Below are positions 35,879 to 45,241 of a DNA stretch of 64,000 nucleotides, piece after piece. The notes under the pieces are model-generated. The model had not been told where the DNA came from and did not search any database. It saw only the letters and a program-made list of their open reading frames with translations. Source of the stretch: Nocardia sp. alder85J. GTDB taxonomy: Bacteria > Actinomycetota > Actinomycetes > Mycobacteriales > Mycobacteriaceae. The position numbers and the translations under genes are program-made. Numbering within the stretch: the first letter of the stretch is position 1; each line of letters opens with the position of its first letter. The stretch spans positions 682,001-746,000 of the forward strand of contig NZ_JAIUCZ020000001.1 in the NCBI RefSeq assembly GCF_020176955.2, given 5' to 3'.

Positions 35879-38299
35879 GTGTTTCGGTCGCCCGGTATCG
35901 AGGCCAAGGAAAGTGGATTGACCGAACACTCGCCGACAGTGCCGAGTGAGAGCAGCTCACAACCTCGCGCCTCGAAAGGGTGGGCCAGATCTCGGACAGC
36001 GCAGAGCATTCGCACACGAGTGCTGGCAATCGTCCTGATACCCTGCCTCGCCCTGCTGGTCACGGGCTCGATCCTCGTGGTGAACCTGAGCAGTCAGGCG
36101 CGTTCCGCGGCCCGCTGGTCGGATCTGGTGAGTCGCCAGATCGAGCCGTTGGCCACCTTCGCGGTGGCGACGGAGGACGAGCGCGCGATCAGTCTCATGG
36201 TGGTGGCCGGAGATCCCCAGATCACGGCCGAACTGCCCGCGGATCGTGCTCGGCTGGACAAGGCGCTCGCGGCGATCATCGATCTCTCTCTCCAGATGCA
36301 GCCGCTCAATCCGAAGGGCCTGGCGAAGTCGTCACCGGCCATCCGCGCGGTCGGAGCCCAGCTGCCGGTCATCCGGCAGGCCATCGACCTGCACCACGCC
36401 ACCCTCGCCGATGTGGACAACTACTACTCCCAGCTCGTCGGCATCATGGCGATGGGCTTCGAGGGGATCGCGCCCTTCACTCCGAGCCCGGCGAGCGCGG
36501 CCGAGGAGATGACGACCGGGGCGTTCGCCCGGATGGTCGATCTGCACTCGCGCGCAGTGGGTATCGCCGCCGCGGCGACGGTCTCGGGTCCGCTGAACAA
36601 CGACGACAAACGCGCGATCGCCCTGCTGGTCGGTGGTTTTCGCAACGATCTCGACGCGCTGACCTCGAAATTCACCCCCGCCGACCAGGCGGTGTACCAG
36701 AAGCTGATCGACAGTCCGCAGTGGCACAGCGACCTCGACGCCGAGGATCAGCTGGTGAGCCGTGGTGCGGTGCCGCTGTCCGACGACGAGGCCCGCGTGG
36801 TCGTGGTGTCCGTGCAGGATCAGCTGCTGACGCTGTTCAAGACACATGCGGAGTATGCGAATTCGCTGGTCGCCGATGCGGCCCACCGGCTGCTGGTCCG
36901 GTCGATCCTCGCCGGGGTCGGCGTCGCGCTCATCACCCTGCTCGCGTTCACGATCGCGTTCCTGATGGCGAACGGGCTGGTCCGGCGGTTGCGCTCGCTG
37001 CGGTCCAGGACGTTGCACCTGGCCGATGAGACCCTGCCCGCGATCATCCAGCGGTTGCACGACGGTGAGCAGGTCGATGTCGCCGAGGCCGAGGCCGCGG
37101 TGACATCGGACCGCGGCCGTGACGAAATCGCGCAGGTGGCAGCGGCATTCAGCAGCGCGCAGCGCACGGCCATGGCCGCCGCCACCGCCGAGGCGCGAAC
37201 CCGCAACGGCTTCAACAAGGTCTTCGTCGACATCGCCCGGCGCAGTCAGGTACTCGTGCGCCGGCAGATGGACGTCCTCGACGTCGCCCAGGCCAAGCAG
37301 CACGATCCAGAACATCTCGAATTGCTGTTCCAGCTCGATCATCTCGCCACTCGAGCCCGCCGCAACGCCGAGAATCTGCTGATCCTCGGTGGTGCGCAGC
37401 CCGGCCGCCGGTGGCGCGAGCCGGTGGCGGTCGAGCAGATCGTGCGCAGCGCCGCCTCGGAGACACAGGATTTCGCGCGGGTGAGCGCGATCCGCATGCC
37501 GGATGCCTGGGTGCACAGCAATGCCGTGGCCGACCTCATCCACCTGCTGGCCGAGCTGATCGACAACGCGACGCTGTTCTCGCCGCCGGAGGCGCCGGTG
37601 ACCGTGCACGGCAGCCTGGTCAGCCGCGGCCTGGTGATCGAGATCGTGGATCAGGGTCTCGGTATCCGCTTCGAGGAACGCGAGCGGCTCAACGAGTTGC
37701 TGCGCAATCCGCCGGAGTTCCAGGAGATGACGCTGGCGGGCCACCGGCACCTGGGTCTGTTCGTGGTCAGCCGGCTGGCCCGGCGCCACGACATCACGGT
37801 CGGTCTCCAGCAATCCGCCTACGGCGGCGTGAACGCGGTGGTGCTGGTCCCCGGCGAGATCCTGGATCTCGTTGCGCCCGAGGCCGGTCCGGAGCCGGAC
37901 GAGGTGAAGCCGCCGGCCCCGCCGGAGCACCTGCCGCGGCCGGTGCTGGATGTGGTGCCGTCGCAGCCGGCGTCCGACCTGTCGCAGTTGCCGCCGTGGC
38001 CGGGCTCCGTCCCGGTCGCACCCTCGGGTAACGGCAGTTCGCCCGGACTGCCCCGGCTGGCGCCGACCGGTCGCTCCCGGACCCCACTGCCGAAGCGGGA
38101 GCGGCAGAGTCACCTCGCGCCGCAGTTGCGTCTCGAGGAGCATCAGCCCGACACCACACCGGATCTGCTCCCGCCCGAGCGCCGTGCACCCGAGCAGATC
38201 CGGCACTCCATGGCCGCCTTCCAGCGCGGAACCCACCGGGCACGGACGAACACCCCACCCACCGAACATGACGACGAACGGTCAGAACGTGAGCAATGA
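35879..38299 (+). CDS. Conservon sensor-kinase-like protein with extracellular sensing domain (CvnA type)
   Basis: An 806-residue membrane protein. A transmembrane helix at about 47-69 is followed by an extracellular all-helical region of the nitrate/nitrite-sensing (NIT) type, a second helix near 338-363 (ILAGVGVALITLLAFTIAFL), a HAMP-like linker and an HATPase domain with the N-box ELIDNATLFS (Asn563) and GLGIRF. No clear phospho-acceptor His box is seen, as in Streptomyces CvnA proteins. A Pro-rich C-terminal tail follows. GTG 35879 has GGAGAG upstream. It heads the four-gene conservon. Confidence 0.88.
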   Translation: MFRSPGIEAKESGLTEHSPTVPSESSSQPRASKGWARSRTAQSIRTRVLAIVLIPCLALLVTGSILVVNLSSQARSAARWSDLVSRQIEPLATFAVATEDERAISLMVVAGDPQITAELPADRARLDKALAAIIDLSLQMQPLNPKGLAKSSPAIRAVGAQLPVIRQAIDLHHATLADVDNYYSQLVGIMAMGFEGIAPFTPSPASAAEEMTTGAFARMVDLHSRAVGIAAAATVSGPLNNDDKRAIALLVGGFRNDLDALTSKFTPADQAVYQKLIDSPQWHSDLDAEDQLVSRGAVPLSDDEARVVVVSVQDQLLTLFKTHAEYANSLVADAAHRLLVRSILAGVGVALITLLAFTIAFLMANGLVRRLRSLRSRTLHLADETLPAIIQRLHDGEQVDVAEAEAAVTSDRGRDEIAQVAAAFSSAQRTAMAAATAEARTRNGFNKVFVDIARRSQVLVRRQMDVLDVAQAKQHDPEHLELLFQLDHLATRARRNAENLLILGGAQPGRRWREPVAVEQIVRSAASETQDFARVSAIRMPDAWVHSNAVADLIHLLAELIDNATLFSPPEAPVTVHGSLVSRGLVIEIVDQGLGIRFEERERLNELLRNPPEFQEMTLAGHRHLGLFVVSRLARRHDITVGLQQSAYGGVNAVVLVPGEILDLVAPEAGPEPDEVKPPAPPEHLPRPVLDVVPSQPASDLSQLPPWPGSVPVAPSGNGSSPGLPRLAPTGRSRTPLPKRERQSHLAPQLRLEEHQPDTTPDLLPPERRAPEQIRHSMAAFQRGTHRARTNTPPTEHDDERSEREQ

Positions 38300-38729
38300 C
38301 GTGACGGGCCAGGCTGCCCGCAATGCTTTGGACTGGCTGCTGGACAGCCTGGTCGGCCGAGTGCCGGGGTCCGAACATGCGATGGTCCTCTCGGCCGACG
38401 GCCTGGCGCTGGCACGGTCGAAGCGGCTGGGCCGGGAGGATGCCGAGCATCTCGCCGCCATCGCCTCCGCGTTGCACAGTCTCGCGCGCGGTGTCGGCGA
38501 CCGGTTCAGCAAGGGCGACGTCCAGCAGACGGTGATCGAACTCGCCGGTGGCTACCTGGTGGTGACCGAGGCCGGACAGGGCGCCTGCCTGGCCCTGCTC
38601 GCCGCGATCGACGCCGATCTGGGCCTGATCGCGTACGAGATCAACGTCATCGTCGGGCAGGTCGGTGAGCAGCTGACCGCGCTGCCGCGGGGTGCGTCCG
38701 CGTTTCCGCGGGTGTCACCGGCATCGTGA
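38268..38729 (+). CDS. Roadblock/LC7 domain protein (CvnB type)
   Basis: A 153-residue Roadblock/LC7 protein with the typical LDWLLDSLVGRVPGSEHAMV opening and GDRFSKGDVQQTVIELAGGYLVV. In conservons this protein modulates the GTPase and binds the kinase-like partner. ATG 38268 overlaps the previous gene by 32 nt; GTG 38289 is an alternative start. Confidence 0.9.
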   Translation: MTTNGQNVSNDVTGQAARNALDWLLDSLVGRVPGSEHAMVLSADGLALARSKRLGREDAEHLAAIASALHSLARGVGDRFSKGDVQQTVIELAGGYLVVTEAGQGACLALLAAIDADLGLIAYEINVIVGQVGEQLTALPRGASAFPRVSPAS

Positions 38730-39106
38730 ACTATCACCAGGGTGACCCCTGGGAGGCGGACGACGACCCCGGTCCACTCGTCCGCCCGTTCGCCGTGACC
38801 CGGGGTCGTGCCGGGAAATACGTCAACGCGCTCGACATGCTCACGCTCGTCGTCGCCGTCCGGGCGGAGACCGAGGCCGCGACACTGGACCGGGAATACG
38901 CGGAGATCGTGCGGCTCTGCCAGGGCAGGCCGATATCGATCGCCGAACTCGCCGCCCACCTGAACCTGTTGCTGGCCGCGGTCAAGGTCCTGATCGGCGA
39001 TCTGGTCGACTCCGGGCATGTCATCTACCGATCCCCGACACCGGCGGCGAGCGGCCCCGATCCGGAACTATTGCAGGCGGTACTCGATGGCATACGCAGA
39101 CTCTGA
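38726..39106 (+). CDS. DUF742 protein (CvnC type)
   Basis: A 126-residue DUF742 protein: VRPFAVTRGRAG, LDMLTLVVAVR, and the winged-helix-like REYAEIVRLCQGRPISIAEL followed by LNLLLAAVKVLIGDLVDSG. GTG 38726 overlaps the previous stop (GTGA). It is an expected third member of a conservon. Confidence 0.92.
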   Translation: MNYHQGDPWEADDDPGPLVRPFAVTRGRAGKYVNALDMLTLVVAVRAETEAATLDREYAEIVRLCQGRPISIAELAAHLNLLLAAVKVLIGDLVDSGHVIYRSPTPAASGPDPELLQAVLDGIRRL

Positions 39107-39680
39107 TCGACTGAACTCGGTGCAGGCCGTCAAGCTGTTGGTCGCGGGCGGATTCGGGGTCGGCAAGACCACGATGGTCGGTGCGGTCAGCGAGATCGCC
39201 CCGCTGCGCACCGAGGAGCGGCTGTCGGAGCTCGGCACTGCCGTCGACGACGTGACCGGTCTGGACGGTAAGAAAACCACCACTGTCGCACTGGATTTCG
39301 GCCGCATCACGATCAGTCCGGAAGTGGTGGTGTATCTGTTCGGCACCCCCGGGCAGGACCGGTTCTGGTTCGTCTGGAAGGAACTGTCGGTCGGTGCGCT
39401 CGGTGCGGTGGTCATCGCCGACACCCGCCGGATCACGGAATCCTTCGCCGCGGTGGACTATTTCGAATCCCGCCGGATCCCGTTCGTCGTCGCCGCGAAC
39501 TGCTTCGACGGCGCCGACATCTACGCCGAGGACGAGATCCGCGGCGCGCTCGACCTTCCCGACTCCATCCCGGTCCAGCTCTGCGACGCCCGCAACCGGG
39601 AATCGGCGAAGAGCGTGCTGGTGCTCCTGCTCGAACACGTCCAGCGAACCTCGGCCGGGCACCCGCCCGCCCGCAACTGA
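39087..39680 (+). CDS. Conservon small GTPase (CvnD type)
   Basis: A 197-residue Ras-like GTPase. The P-loop GGFGVGKT lies at 21-28, DFGRI and FGTPGQDRFWF cover switch II, and ANCFDGAD is the base-recognition region. ATG 39087 overlaps CvnC by 20 nt. It completes the kinase-like/Roadblock/DUF742/GTPase set that acts like a membrane-associated G-protein relay in Streptomyces. Confidence 0.93.
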   Translation: MAYADSDRLNSVQAVKLLVAGGFGVGKTTMVGAVSEIAPLRTEERLSELGTAVDDVTGLDGKKTTTVALDFGRITISPEVVVYLFGTPGQDRFWFVWKELSVGALGAVVIADTRRITESFAAVDYFESRRIPFVVAANCFDGADIYAEDEIRGALDLPDSIPVQLCDARNRESAKSVLVLLLEHVQRTSAGHPPARN

Positions 39681-39788
39681 GCGGCGTTCCCGCATACCGC
39701 TCTCCGTCACCGGCGGCGATTGCTACAGTGTGGCATCCGGAGCGACACGAGGGGATCGCGTGCTGCCGGTGCGAAGGGGGAGGACCCG

Positions 39789-41090
39789 GTGCGCAGTCGG
39801 CTGTGGAATCGACTGCGGCACAGTCCTGACCGGAGGATCGGTGTGGCGGCGGTCGTCGCGCTCGTCGTCGTGGTGACGGTCACCGTGGTCGGTCTCGCCG
39901 GCCACCGGTCACCGGCGGCCGTCGCGAATCAAGTTGTGGCCGAACCGAGTTCGACGTCCGGTGGGGGAGCGCCCTGGTTCGCGCCGATCGCCGTGAGCGC
40001 CCCCGCGCCCGAGCAGATGTGGGTGCTGGGCACCCGCGGGCCGTGTGCGGCCGGAACCTCGTGCCCGCAGCTGGAACATTCCGCCGACGGTGGCCGGAGC
40101 TGGCGGACGATGCCGACGCCGGATGCCGACATGACCGCACCGGGCGGCGTTCCCAGCACGTGGGCCGGGGTCACCTTCGCCGATCCGAGCGCCGGATGGG
40201 TCTACGGCGGCGGGCTGTGGTCGACGCGCGACGGGGGCATCACCTGGCAGCCGAAGCCGTTGCCCGACAACGCCGGCGCCTACTGGCAGTTCACCTTCGC
40301 GGACCGGGACAACGGCTGGGCCACCGGCGCCCGGCACCTGTGGTCCACCCACGACGGCGGCACGACCTGGCGCCGGGTCGACATACCGGGCGAGAGGTGG
40401 TCGGTGGCGGTGGACGGCTCCACGGTCCGGACCGCCACCGTCGACGGTGACGCGGAGATCCGGGTGAGCTCCAGCCCGATCGGCGCCGACGACTGGACGG
40501 TGGCCGATCTCGGCCGCCATGCTCCCGCGGGTGGCCCGGTGCTGCCGTCCGTGACCGCACGCGGCGGCCACGCCTGGGTGATCGTCCAGGGCCGCGGCAC
40601 GATCGCGACGATGCGAACGGTCGGCGGTCACTGGCAGGACTGGACCGCGCCCCACTGTGGCGGCAACGGCGTCGGCACGCTCGACGCGACGTCCGCCGGC
40701 CCGATCTACCTGGTGTGCGGACGTCCCGGTCCCGCGGAAAGCCGCACCGGCGAACAGGTTTTCGTCTCCACCGACGGTGGCGACAGTTTCACCGGAACGT
40801 CGACACTATGGCCACAGGTGGCCGACGTGTACCTGATGTCCGCCGGCCCCGGCCACCTCGTGGCGGCCGTGTCCGACACCTCCGCCGGGGCCCGGTTGCT
40901 GCTCAGTGCCGATGCGAGCCGGAGCTGGCAGCCGGTCTACGCCGGCTCACCCCGCACCAGCATCGGCGGCGGTGAATTCGTCTCGCCGACCGCCGGTTAC
41001 GTGCTCCTCCAGGACGAGCTGGGCGCGAACCGGCTGCTGCTCACCGCCGACGGCGGCCGCACCTGGGCCGAGGCCGGATTCGCCGACTGA
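39789..41090 (+). CDS. Membrane-anchored BNR-repeat beta-propeller protein
   Basis: A 433-residue protein with an N-terminal transmembrane helix (IGVAAVVALVVVVTVTVVGL) and an extracytoplasmic region of sialidase-type BNR repeats: SADGGRSW, STRDGGITW, STHDGGTTW, STDGGDSF, LSADASRSW and LTADGGRTW. That suggests a six- or seven-bladed propeller, as in YCF48-like or sialidase-like proteins, without recognisable sialidase catalytic residues. GTG 39789 follows GGGGGAGG. It is a single gene after the conservon, separated by 108 bp; a binding or assembly role is inferred. Confidence 0.78.
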   Translation: MRSRLWNRLRHSPDRRIGVAAVVALVVVVTVTVVGLAGHRSPAAVANQVVAEPSSTSGGGAPWFAPIAVSAPAPEQMWVLGTRGPCAAGTSCPQLEHSADGGRSWRTMPTPDADMTAPGGVPSTWAGVTFADPSAGWVYGGGLWSTRDGGITWQPKPLPDNAGAYWQFTFADRDNGWATGARHLWSTHDGGTTWRRVDIPGERWSVAVDGSTVRTATVDGDAEIRVSSSPIGADDWTVADLGRHAPAGGPVLPSVTARGGHAWVIVQGRGTIATMRTVGGHWQDWTAPHCGGNGVGTLDATSAGPIYLVCGRPGPAESRTGEQVFVSTDGGDSFTGTSTLWPQVADVYLMSAGPGHLVAAVSDTSAGARLLLSADASRSWQPVYAGSPRTSIGGGEFVSPTAGYVLLQDELGANRLLLTADGGRTWAEAGFAD

Positions 41091-41128
41091 ACCACCGCGG
41101 CGGAACGCGGCCGGATTCGCCGACCGGC

Positions 41129-41143
41129 ATCCCGCGCCGGGAT
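41129..41143. terminator. Possible weak terminator hairpin
   Basis: ATCCCG-CGC-CGGGAT forms a 6 bp stem between convergent genes ending at 41090 and 41153, with an outer GCGGCCG/CGGCCGC pair around it. There is no T-run. Confidence 0.35.
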
Positions 41144-41152
41144 CGGCCGCGC

Positions 41153-41752
41153 CTAACCGGGTTTCAGCTGGGTGCGGCGACGCCGATCGCGCAACCAGCG
41201 GACCGCCCGGACCGCGATCAGGCCCAGCATCGTCAGCAGGAGCAGGATCGCGATGAAGGCCACTACCGGCACCACCAGCGCCAGCACGGTGAGGACGAGC
41301 GCTGTGCCGTCCTCGGCGGTGGAGACGACCGGATTGCCCACGCCCGCTGTGGTTCCCGTGACGAACGGGCGCGCCACCGTGCGGCCGATGTGCACACTGC
41401 CGGCGGTGACGGCGCCGAGGACGGCGGCGACCGCGGGTGGCAGATGCGAGGACACGCTGGTGTCGGCGGCGAACAGGATCGCCCCGGAGGTCGGCGCCAC
41501 CAGGGTGCCGACGCCGTGCAGCACCGAATCCAGCGCCGGGATCTTGTCGCCGACGAAGTCGAGCACGCAGAGGATGGCTATGCCGGCGATGACCGGTGTC
41601 GACGACAGCCAGCCGTAGGAGTGGCCCAGGTCGATCCACCCGGCCCGGTCGCCGACGGCGACGACCAGCAGGGGAAGCCAGGCATTGAGACCGGCCGCGC
41701 CGGACAGGACGAAGGCGCCGAGAACCGCGGCGACGGCCGCAGAGATGTCCAT
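41153..41752 (-). CDS. DUF4126 family membrane protein
   Basis: A 199-residue integral membrane protein. The N-terminus AAVAAVLGAFVLSGAAGLNAWLP and the blocks VLDFVGDKIPALDSVLHGVG and TAGSVHIGRTVARPF match DUF4126 proteins. About five hydrophobic segments end in a basic tail. ATG 41752 is chosen at the start of the first helix; a longer frame extends upstream but is not needed. Function is unknown in the family. Confidence 0.8.
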   Translation of the reverse strand: MDISAAVAAVLGAFVLSGAAGLNAWLPLLVVAVGDRAGWIDLGHSYGWLSSTPVIAGIAILCVLDFVGDKIPALDSVLHGVGTLVAPTSGAILFAADTSVSSHLPPAVAAVLGAVTAGSVHIGRTVARPFVTGTTAGVGNPVVSTAEDGTALVLTVLALVVPVVAFIAILLLLTMLGLIAVRAVRWLRDRRRRTQLKPG

Positions 41753-41925
41753 ACCCCAAGTGTGCCGGTACGCACCGACATCGACGGGGTTGTGAACGAG
41801 AGCGATGTGCGAGCGGCGACGAAAAGTACGTTTGCGTTCTTTATTTCGACGCAGCTGTTCTGGCGAATAGAACGTAGTCGTTCCATGCTCGTATCGCGAC
41901 GGCTCGCCTGTCATCGTAGAACACC

Positions 41926-42069
41926 GTGACGCACCCGGGAATCGCCGCGGCCGCGGACGTCGACGTCACCCGGCTGCCGCGCGCCGAATGGCGGCAACGC
42001 AACGAGGCCGCCGGTATCGGCGTCTTCCGGCATCCGCGCGAGGCCCGGGTCTCGCGGCCGGTTGTGTGA
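41926..42069 (+). CDS. Possible 47-residue ORF
   Basis: GTG 41926 opens a short frame (THPGIAAAADVDVTRLPRAE, then WRQRNEAAGIGVFRHPREAR) to TGA at 42067. The LPRAEW run resembles the start of some actinobacterial proteins of unknown role, so it could be a truncated gene start. No ribosome site is evident. Low confidence. Confidence 0.25.
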   Translation: MTHPGIAAAADVDVTRLPRAEWRQRNEAAGIGVFRHPREARVSRPVV

Positions 42070-42070
42070 A

Positions 42071-42991
42071 TCAGGCCGCCCCTGGGTGGTTTTCGCGGTA
42101 GCGACCGGGTGGGGCGCCGAACTCTTTCTTGAAGGCGTTCGAGAACGCGTAGGGGTTGGCGTAGCCGACCCGACCGGCGATGGCCGACAGCGGGTCGGTG
42201 GTGTCGCGGAGCAGGGCGGCGGCCCGGGTCAGGCGCCACCAGGTGAGGTATCCCATCGGGGGCCTGCCCACCAGGGCGGTGAACCGGCGGGTCAGGGTGG
42301 CGCGGGAGACACCGGTCTCGGCGGCGAGCGACTCGTTGCTCCACGGCGCGGCCGGATCGGTGTGCAGGGCCCGCAGGGCGGCGGCGGTGACCGGATCGCC
42401 GAGCACCGCGGGCCAGACACCGGTGCTGCTCTCGGCCATCCAGGCGCGAATCATGTAGACCAGCAACAGGTCCAGCAGGCTCGGCACCGCGATGCACGAG
42501 CCCGGGCCGCGCCGGTCCACCTCCCGGCCCAGCAGGTCCACGGCGGCACGGAGTTCGACGTGATCGCCGACGCGGGCCGGGAGGTGGATGAGGTTCGGCA
42601 GTTCCGCGATCATCGGATGCCGCCCGCGCTCGTCCAGCCGGTACTTTCCGCACAGCACCTCGAATCGTGCGGTACCCGAGGAGGTTTCGGGCTCCCGGCG
42701 GGCATACCACTGCTCGAACGGAATCGCCCGCGACCCGGCCCGGGTGTCGGCGGGGCCGTCGGAGAGCAGGTGCCCGGTCCCGTGCGGCAGCAGGACCGCG
42801 TCACCGGTACCCAGTAGCACCGGCTCGCCCTCGTCGGGCAGCACCCAGCAACTGCCGCGCAGCACGATGTGGAAACCGGCACCCTCGTACGGGCTCAGCC
42901 GCGTGCACCAGTCGCGGTCCGCCGTGCACAGCCGGCTCGTGGTCGGTTGCCCGAGACGCATCGCGGCGATCGCGTCACTGAGCACATCCAT
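42071..42991 (-). CDS. AraC family transcriptional regulator
   Basis: A 306-residue regulator with an N-terminal cupin ligand domain (GAGFHIVLRGSCWVLPDEGE, LLPHGTGHLL) and a C-terminal double HTH (WSNESLAAETGVSRATLTRRF and LSAIAGRVGYANPYAFSNAF). The AraC_binding_6-type cupin is common in actinobacteria. ATG 42991 precedes the cupin directly. It is divergent from the metallo-hydrolase at 43094, which it likely controls through direct repeats in the 102 bp between them. Confidence 0.9.
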   Translation of the reverse strand: MDVLSDAIAAMRLGQPTTSRLCTADRDWCTRLSPYEGAGFHIVLRGSCWVLPDEGEPVLLGTGDAVLLPHGTGHLLSDGPADTRAGSRAIPFEQWYARREPETSSGTARFEVLCGKYRLDERGRHPMIAELPNLIHLPARVGDHVELRAAVDLLGREVDRRGPGSCIAVPSLLDLLLVYMIRAWMAESSTGVWPAVLGDPVTAAALRALHTDPAAPWSNESLAAETGVSRATLTRRFTALVGRPPMGYLTWWRLTRAAALLRDTTDPLSAIAGRVGYANPYAFSNAFKKEFGAPPGRYRENHPGAA

Positions 42992-43019
42992 CGGCCCAGG
43001 ATACCGAGAACTCTCATGT

Positions 43020-43049
43020 ATGAGCAGATCGAGTATCCAGATGAGCAGA
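43020..43049. promoter_or_regulatory. Direct repeats in the AraC/metallo-hydrolase promoter
   Basis: ATGAGCAGA occurs at 43020-43028 and 43041-43049, 21 bp apart (two helical turns, same face). This is the classic layout of AraC-family half-sites. It lies between the divergent starts at 42991 and 43094. Confidence 0.5.
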
Positions 43050-43093
43050 ATATGCATTGATCGACTCGAAGTGGTCTCCATAGGCTCGTCGGC

Positions 43094-44017
43094 ATGGAGA
43101 GTTCACAGAGCATCGTGCTGGGGGATGTCGAGATCTTCCGCGTCCTCGAATGGCAGGGGCCCCTGCTGCCCGGACCCGATCTGCTGCCCGGCAGCACCGA
43201 GCAGATCTGGTCCGGCAACGTGGACTGGCTGGTCCCCGAGCATCAGGAACCGGGCACCGGACTGGTGGTCGCCACGGTGCAGACCTGGGTGTTGCGCAGC
43301 GCCGGCCGCACGATCCTGATCGACACCGGTGTCGGCAACGGCCGGGACCGGCCCAGCCGCCCGCTGTTCCACCGCCGCACCGGGGACTTCCTCGACCGCC
43401 TGGCCCGGGCGGGCGTACGGCCCGGCGACGTCGATCTGGTCGTCAACACCCACGTGCACGGCGACCACGTCGGCTGGAACACCGTCGACGCCGACGGCGA
43501 ATGGGTACCGGCATTCCCCAACGCGCACTACCTGATTCCCGCCGTGGACGACGCGTGGTTCGGCCCCGCCAACGGCTACGCGCGCGGCCGCCGCCCCGAC
43601 GACGAACTCCTCTACGAGGACAGCATCGCCCCCGTCCACCGCGCCGGCCGCGCGATCCTCTGGGACGACAGTTACCGCGTCGACGACAACCTCACCCTGG
43701 AATCCGCCCCCGGCCACACGCCGGGCTCCGCGGTCGTGCACCTCGCCTCCGGCGCCGATCGCGCGGTGTTCGTCGGCGACCTGGTCCACAGCCCGCTCCA
43801 GCTGTTGCACCCCGCGTGCAGCAGCTGCCTGTGCCAGGACCCGGAGCAAGCCGCCACCACCCGCCACCGCATCCTCGAACGAGCCGCCGACACCGGGGAA
43901 TTGGTGGTTCCCGCCCATTTCGCCGGCGCGGGAGCGGTCGAGATCCGCCGAGCCGGAACACAATTCACACTCGGTGACTGGCCCTCCCCGTTGAGTGAGC
44001 CCCGCCGCACTCCCTGA
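43094..44017 (+). CDS. Metallo-beta-lactamase fold hydrolase
   Basis: A 307-residue MBL-fold enzyme with the metal motif NTHVHGDHVGW (His120, His122, Asp124, His125), then PGHTPGS, FVGDLVHS and a C-terminal VPAHFAG His. Relatives include quorum-quenching lactonases and other hydrolases; none can be chosen from sequence alone. It is divergent from an AraC regulator and alone in its transcript. Confidence 0.88.
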   Translation: MESSQSIVLGDVEIFRVLEWQGPLLPGPDLLPGSTEQIWSGNVDWLVPEHQEPGTGLVVATVQTWVLRSAGRTILIDTGVGNGRDRPSRPLFHRRTGDFLDRLARAGVRPGDVDLVVNTHVHGDHVGWNTVDADGEWVPAFPNAHYLIPAVDDAWFGPANGYARGRRPDDELLYEDSIAPVHRAGRAILWDDSYRVDDNLTLESAPGHTPGSAVVHLASGADRAVFVGDLVHSPLQLLHPACSSCLCQDPEQAATTRHRILERAADTGELVVPAHFAGAGAVEIRRAGTQFTLGDWPSPLSEPRRTP

Positions 44018-44151
44018 TCGCCGCGCGGCGAGCCCGCCGCCGCCGCCCCAGCCCGACTGCTGGTGGCCGCAGATCGGCATCGAGGGGTCGAGCATCGCGA
44101 TGGTTGCCATCGGCGTCAAGGCAAGACCCGGGCAGCGGCGGCGGCCGTGCG

Positions 44152-45198
44152 TCAGCAGCCGGCCAAGGCCACCGCTCGCGCCATGAGCGCATCCGCGACC
44201 GGCCGGGACCGGCGCCCGAGCCCGCACGCGCAGGCGACCCCGTCGACCCGGCGGCCGAGCGCGTTCTCGATGGACTGCAACGTCTTCCGCTGCTGCGCCT
44301 CGGTGGGGGAGTCGTGCACGAAGCCCGCGTGGAACCTGGTTCCCGCGGGCAGGGCCAGATCCGCGAGCGGCGCGTAGAACCGTTCCCCGGTGGCCGGCGG
44401 TCTGCCGCCCGCGGCGAACGGGGCATGCACATATTCCAGGGTCCGCCCCGCCGGCCATTGTCGCGCAACGGAATTGGCGAGGTCGACCAACGGACGCGCA
44501 CTGCGCAGCGGTACCCCCTTGTTGTGCAGGCTCCCCACACAAAGGTGCACCCCGAACCGAGTGCCCTCCGGCGCCGCCGCCGCGAGCCCCGCGATCCCCC
44601 GGCCCAGGCCCAACCGGCGATCCAGCGAACGCTGGAACGGCTGGGCCAGCGCCATCGACACCAATTCCGCGGTGGCCTCCAGCTGAACGACGACCTCCGT
44701 CCCGGCCGACTGCGCGATCGCGGCGATCTCACGGCCGGTGGCCGCGGCGAAAGCCGCCCGCTGGGACCGCACTCCGCGCACACCCAGCGCGATGAACGCC
44801 AGACTCAGATCGGTCGGCATCCCGACCTGCAACCGGAGCTCCGGCAGATCCCGGGCGTCACGCACCGCCGCGAACACCGGCATCGCCTCCGCGGCCTCCC
44901 GGCCGTAACCGAGGTCCATCACCTCACCGCTGAGCGTCTTCCCCTGCGGCACCCGGTATCTCGGCAGATCGCGGAGCGTCCGCCACTCTCCGGCCTTGGC
45001 GACCTCGAGCGCACCCTGAGCGACCAGGTCTTCCAGAATCGGCCGAATGTAGTACTCGTAACGCCGCACCTCACCGGTCGGCAGCGTCCGCAACAGCGGA
45101 CCGGCGCAGTCGGCCATCGCCCCCATCGCGTCCGCCGTGCTCGCCGCCGGGAAACTCCCCACGAAATGCACATCGCGCGAACGCATGACGCTCATCAT
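44152..45198 (-). CDS. MetE/UROD-superfamily protein (methionine synthase-like barrel)
   Basis: About 348 residues. The N-terminus DVHFVGSFPAAS resembles the GSFPR start of cobalamin-independent methionine synthase barrels; LPTGEVRRYEYYIRPILEDL, LQVGMPTDLSLAF and the C-terminal GRRVDGVACACGLGRR support this. The GACGLGRR-type end is seen in uncharacterised UROD/MetE-like proteins. ATG 45198, 45195 and 45186 are all possible, and no ribosome site helps. It is divergent from the VOC gene. The substrate is unknown. Confidence 0.6.
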   Translation of the reverse strand: MMSVMRSRDVHFVGSFPAASTADAMGAMADCAGPLLRTLPTGEVRRYEYYIRPILEDLVAQGALEVAKAGEWRTLRDLPRYRVPQGKTLSGEVMDLGYGREAAEAMPVFAAVRDARDLPELRLQVGMPTDLSLAFIALGVRGVRSQRAAFAAATGREIAAIAQSAGTEVVVQLEATAELVSMALAQPFQRSLDRRLGLGRGIAGLAAAAPEGTRFGVHLCVGSLHNKGVPLRSARPLVDLANSVARQWPAGRTLEYVHAPFAAGGRPPATGERFYAPLADLALPAGTRFHAGFVHDSPTEAQQRKTLQSIENALGRRVDGVACACGLGRRSRPVADALMARAVALAGC

Positions 45199-45241
45199 AC
45201 AAGAATCGACATTCACTTTCTCGGTATGTCACGCTGACGGC

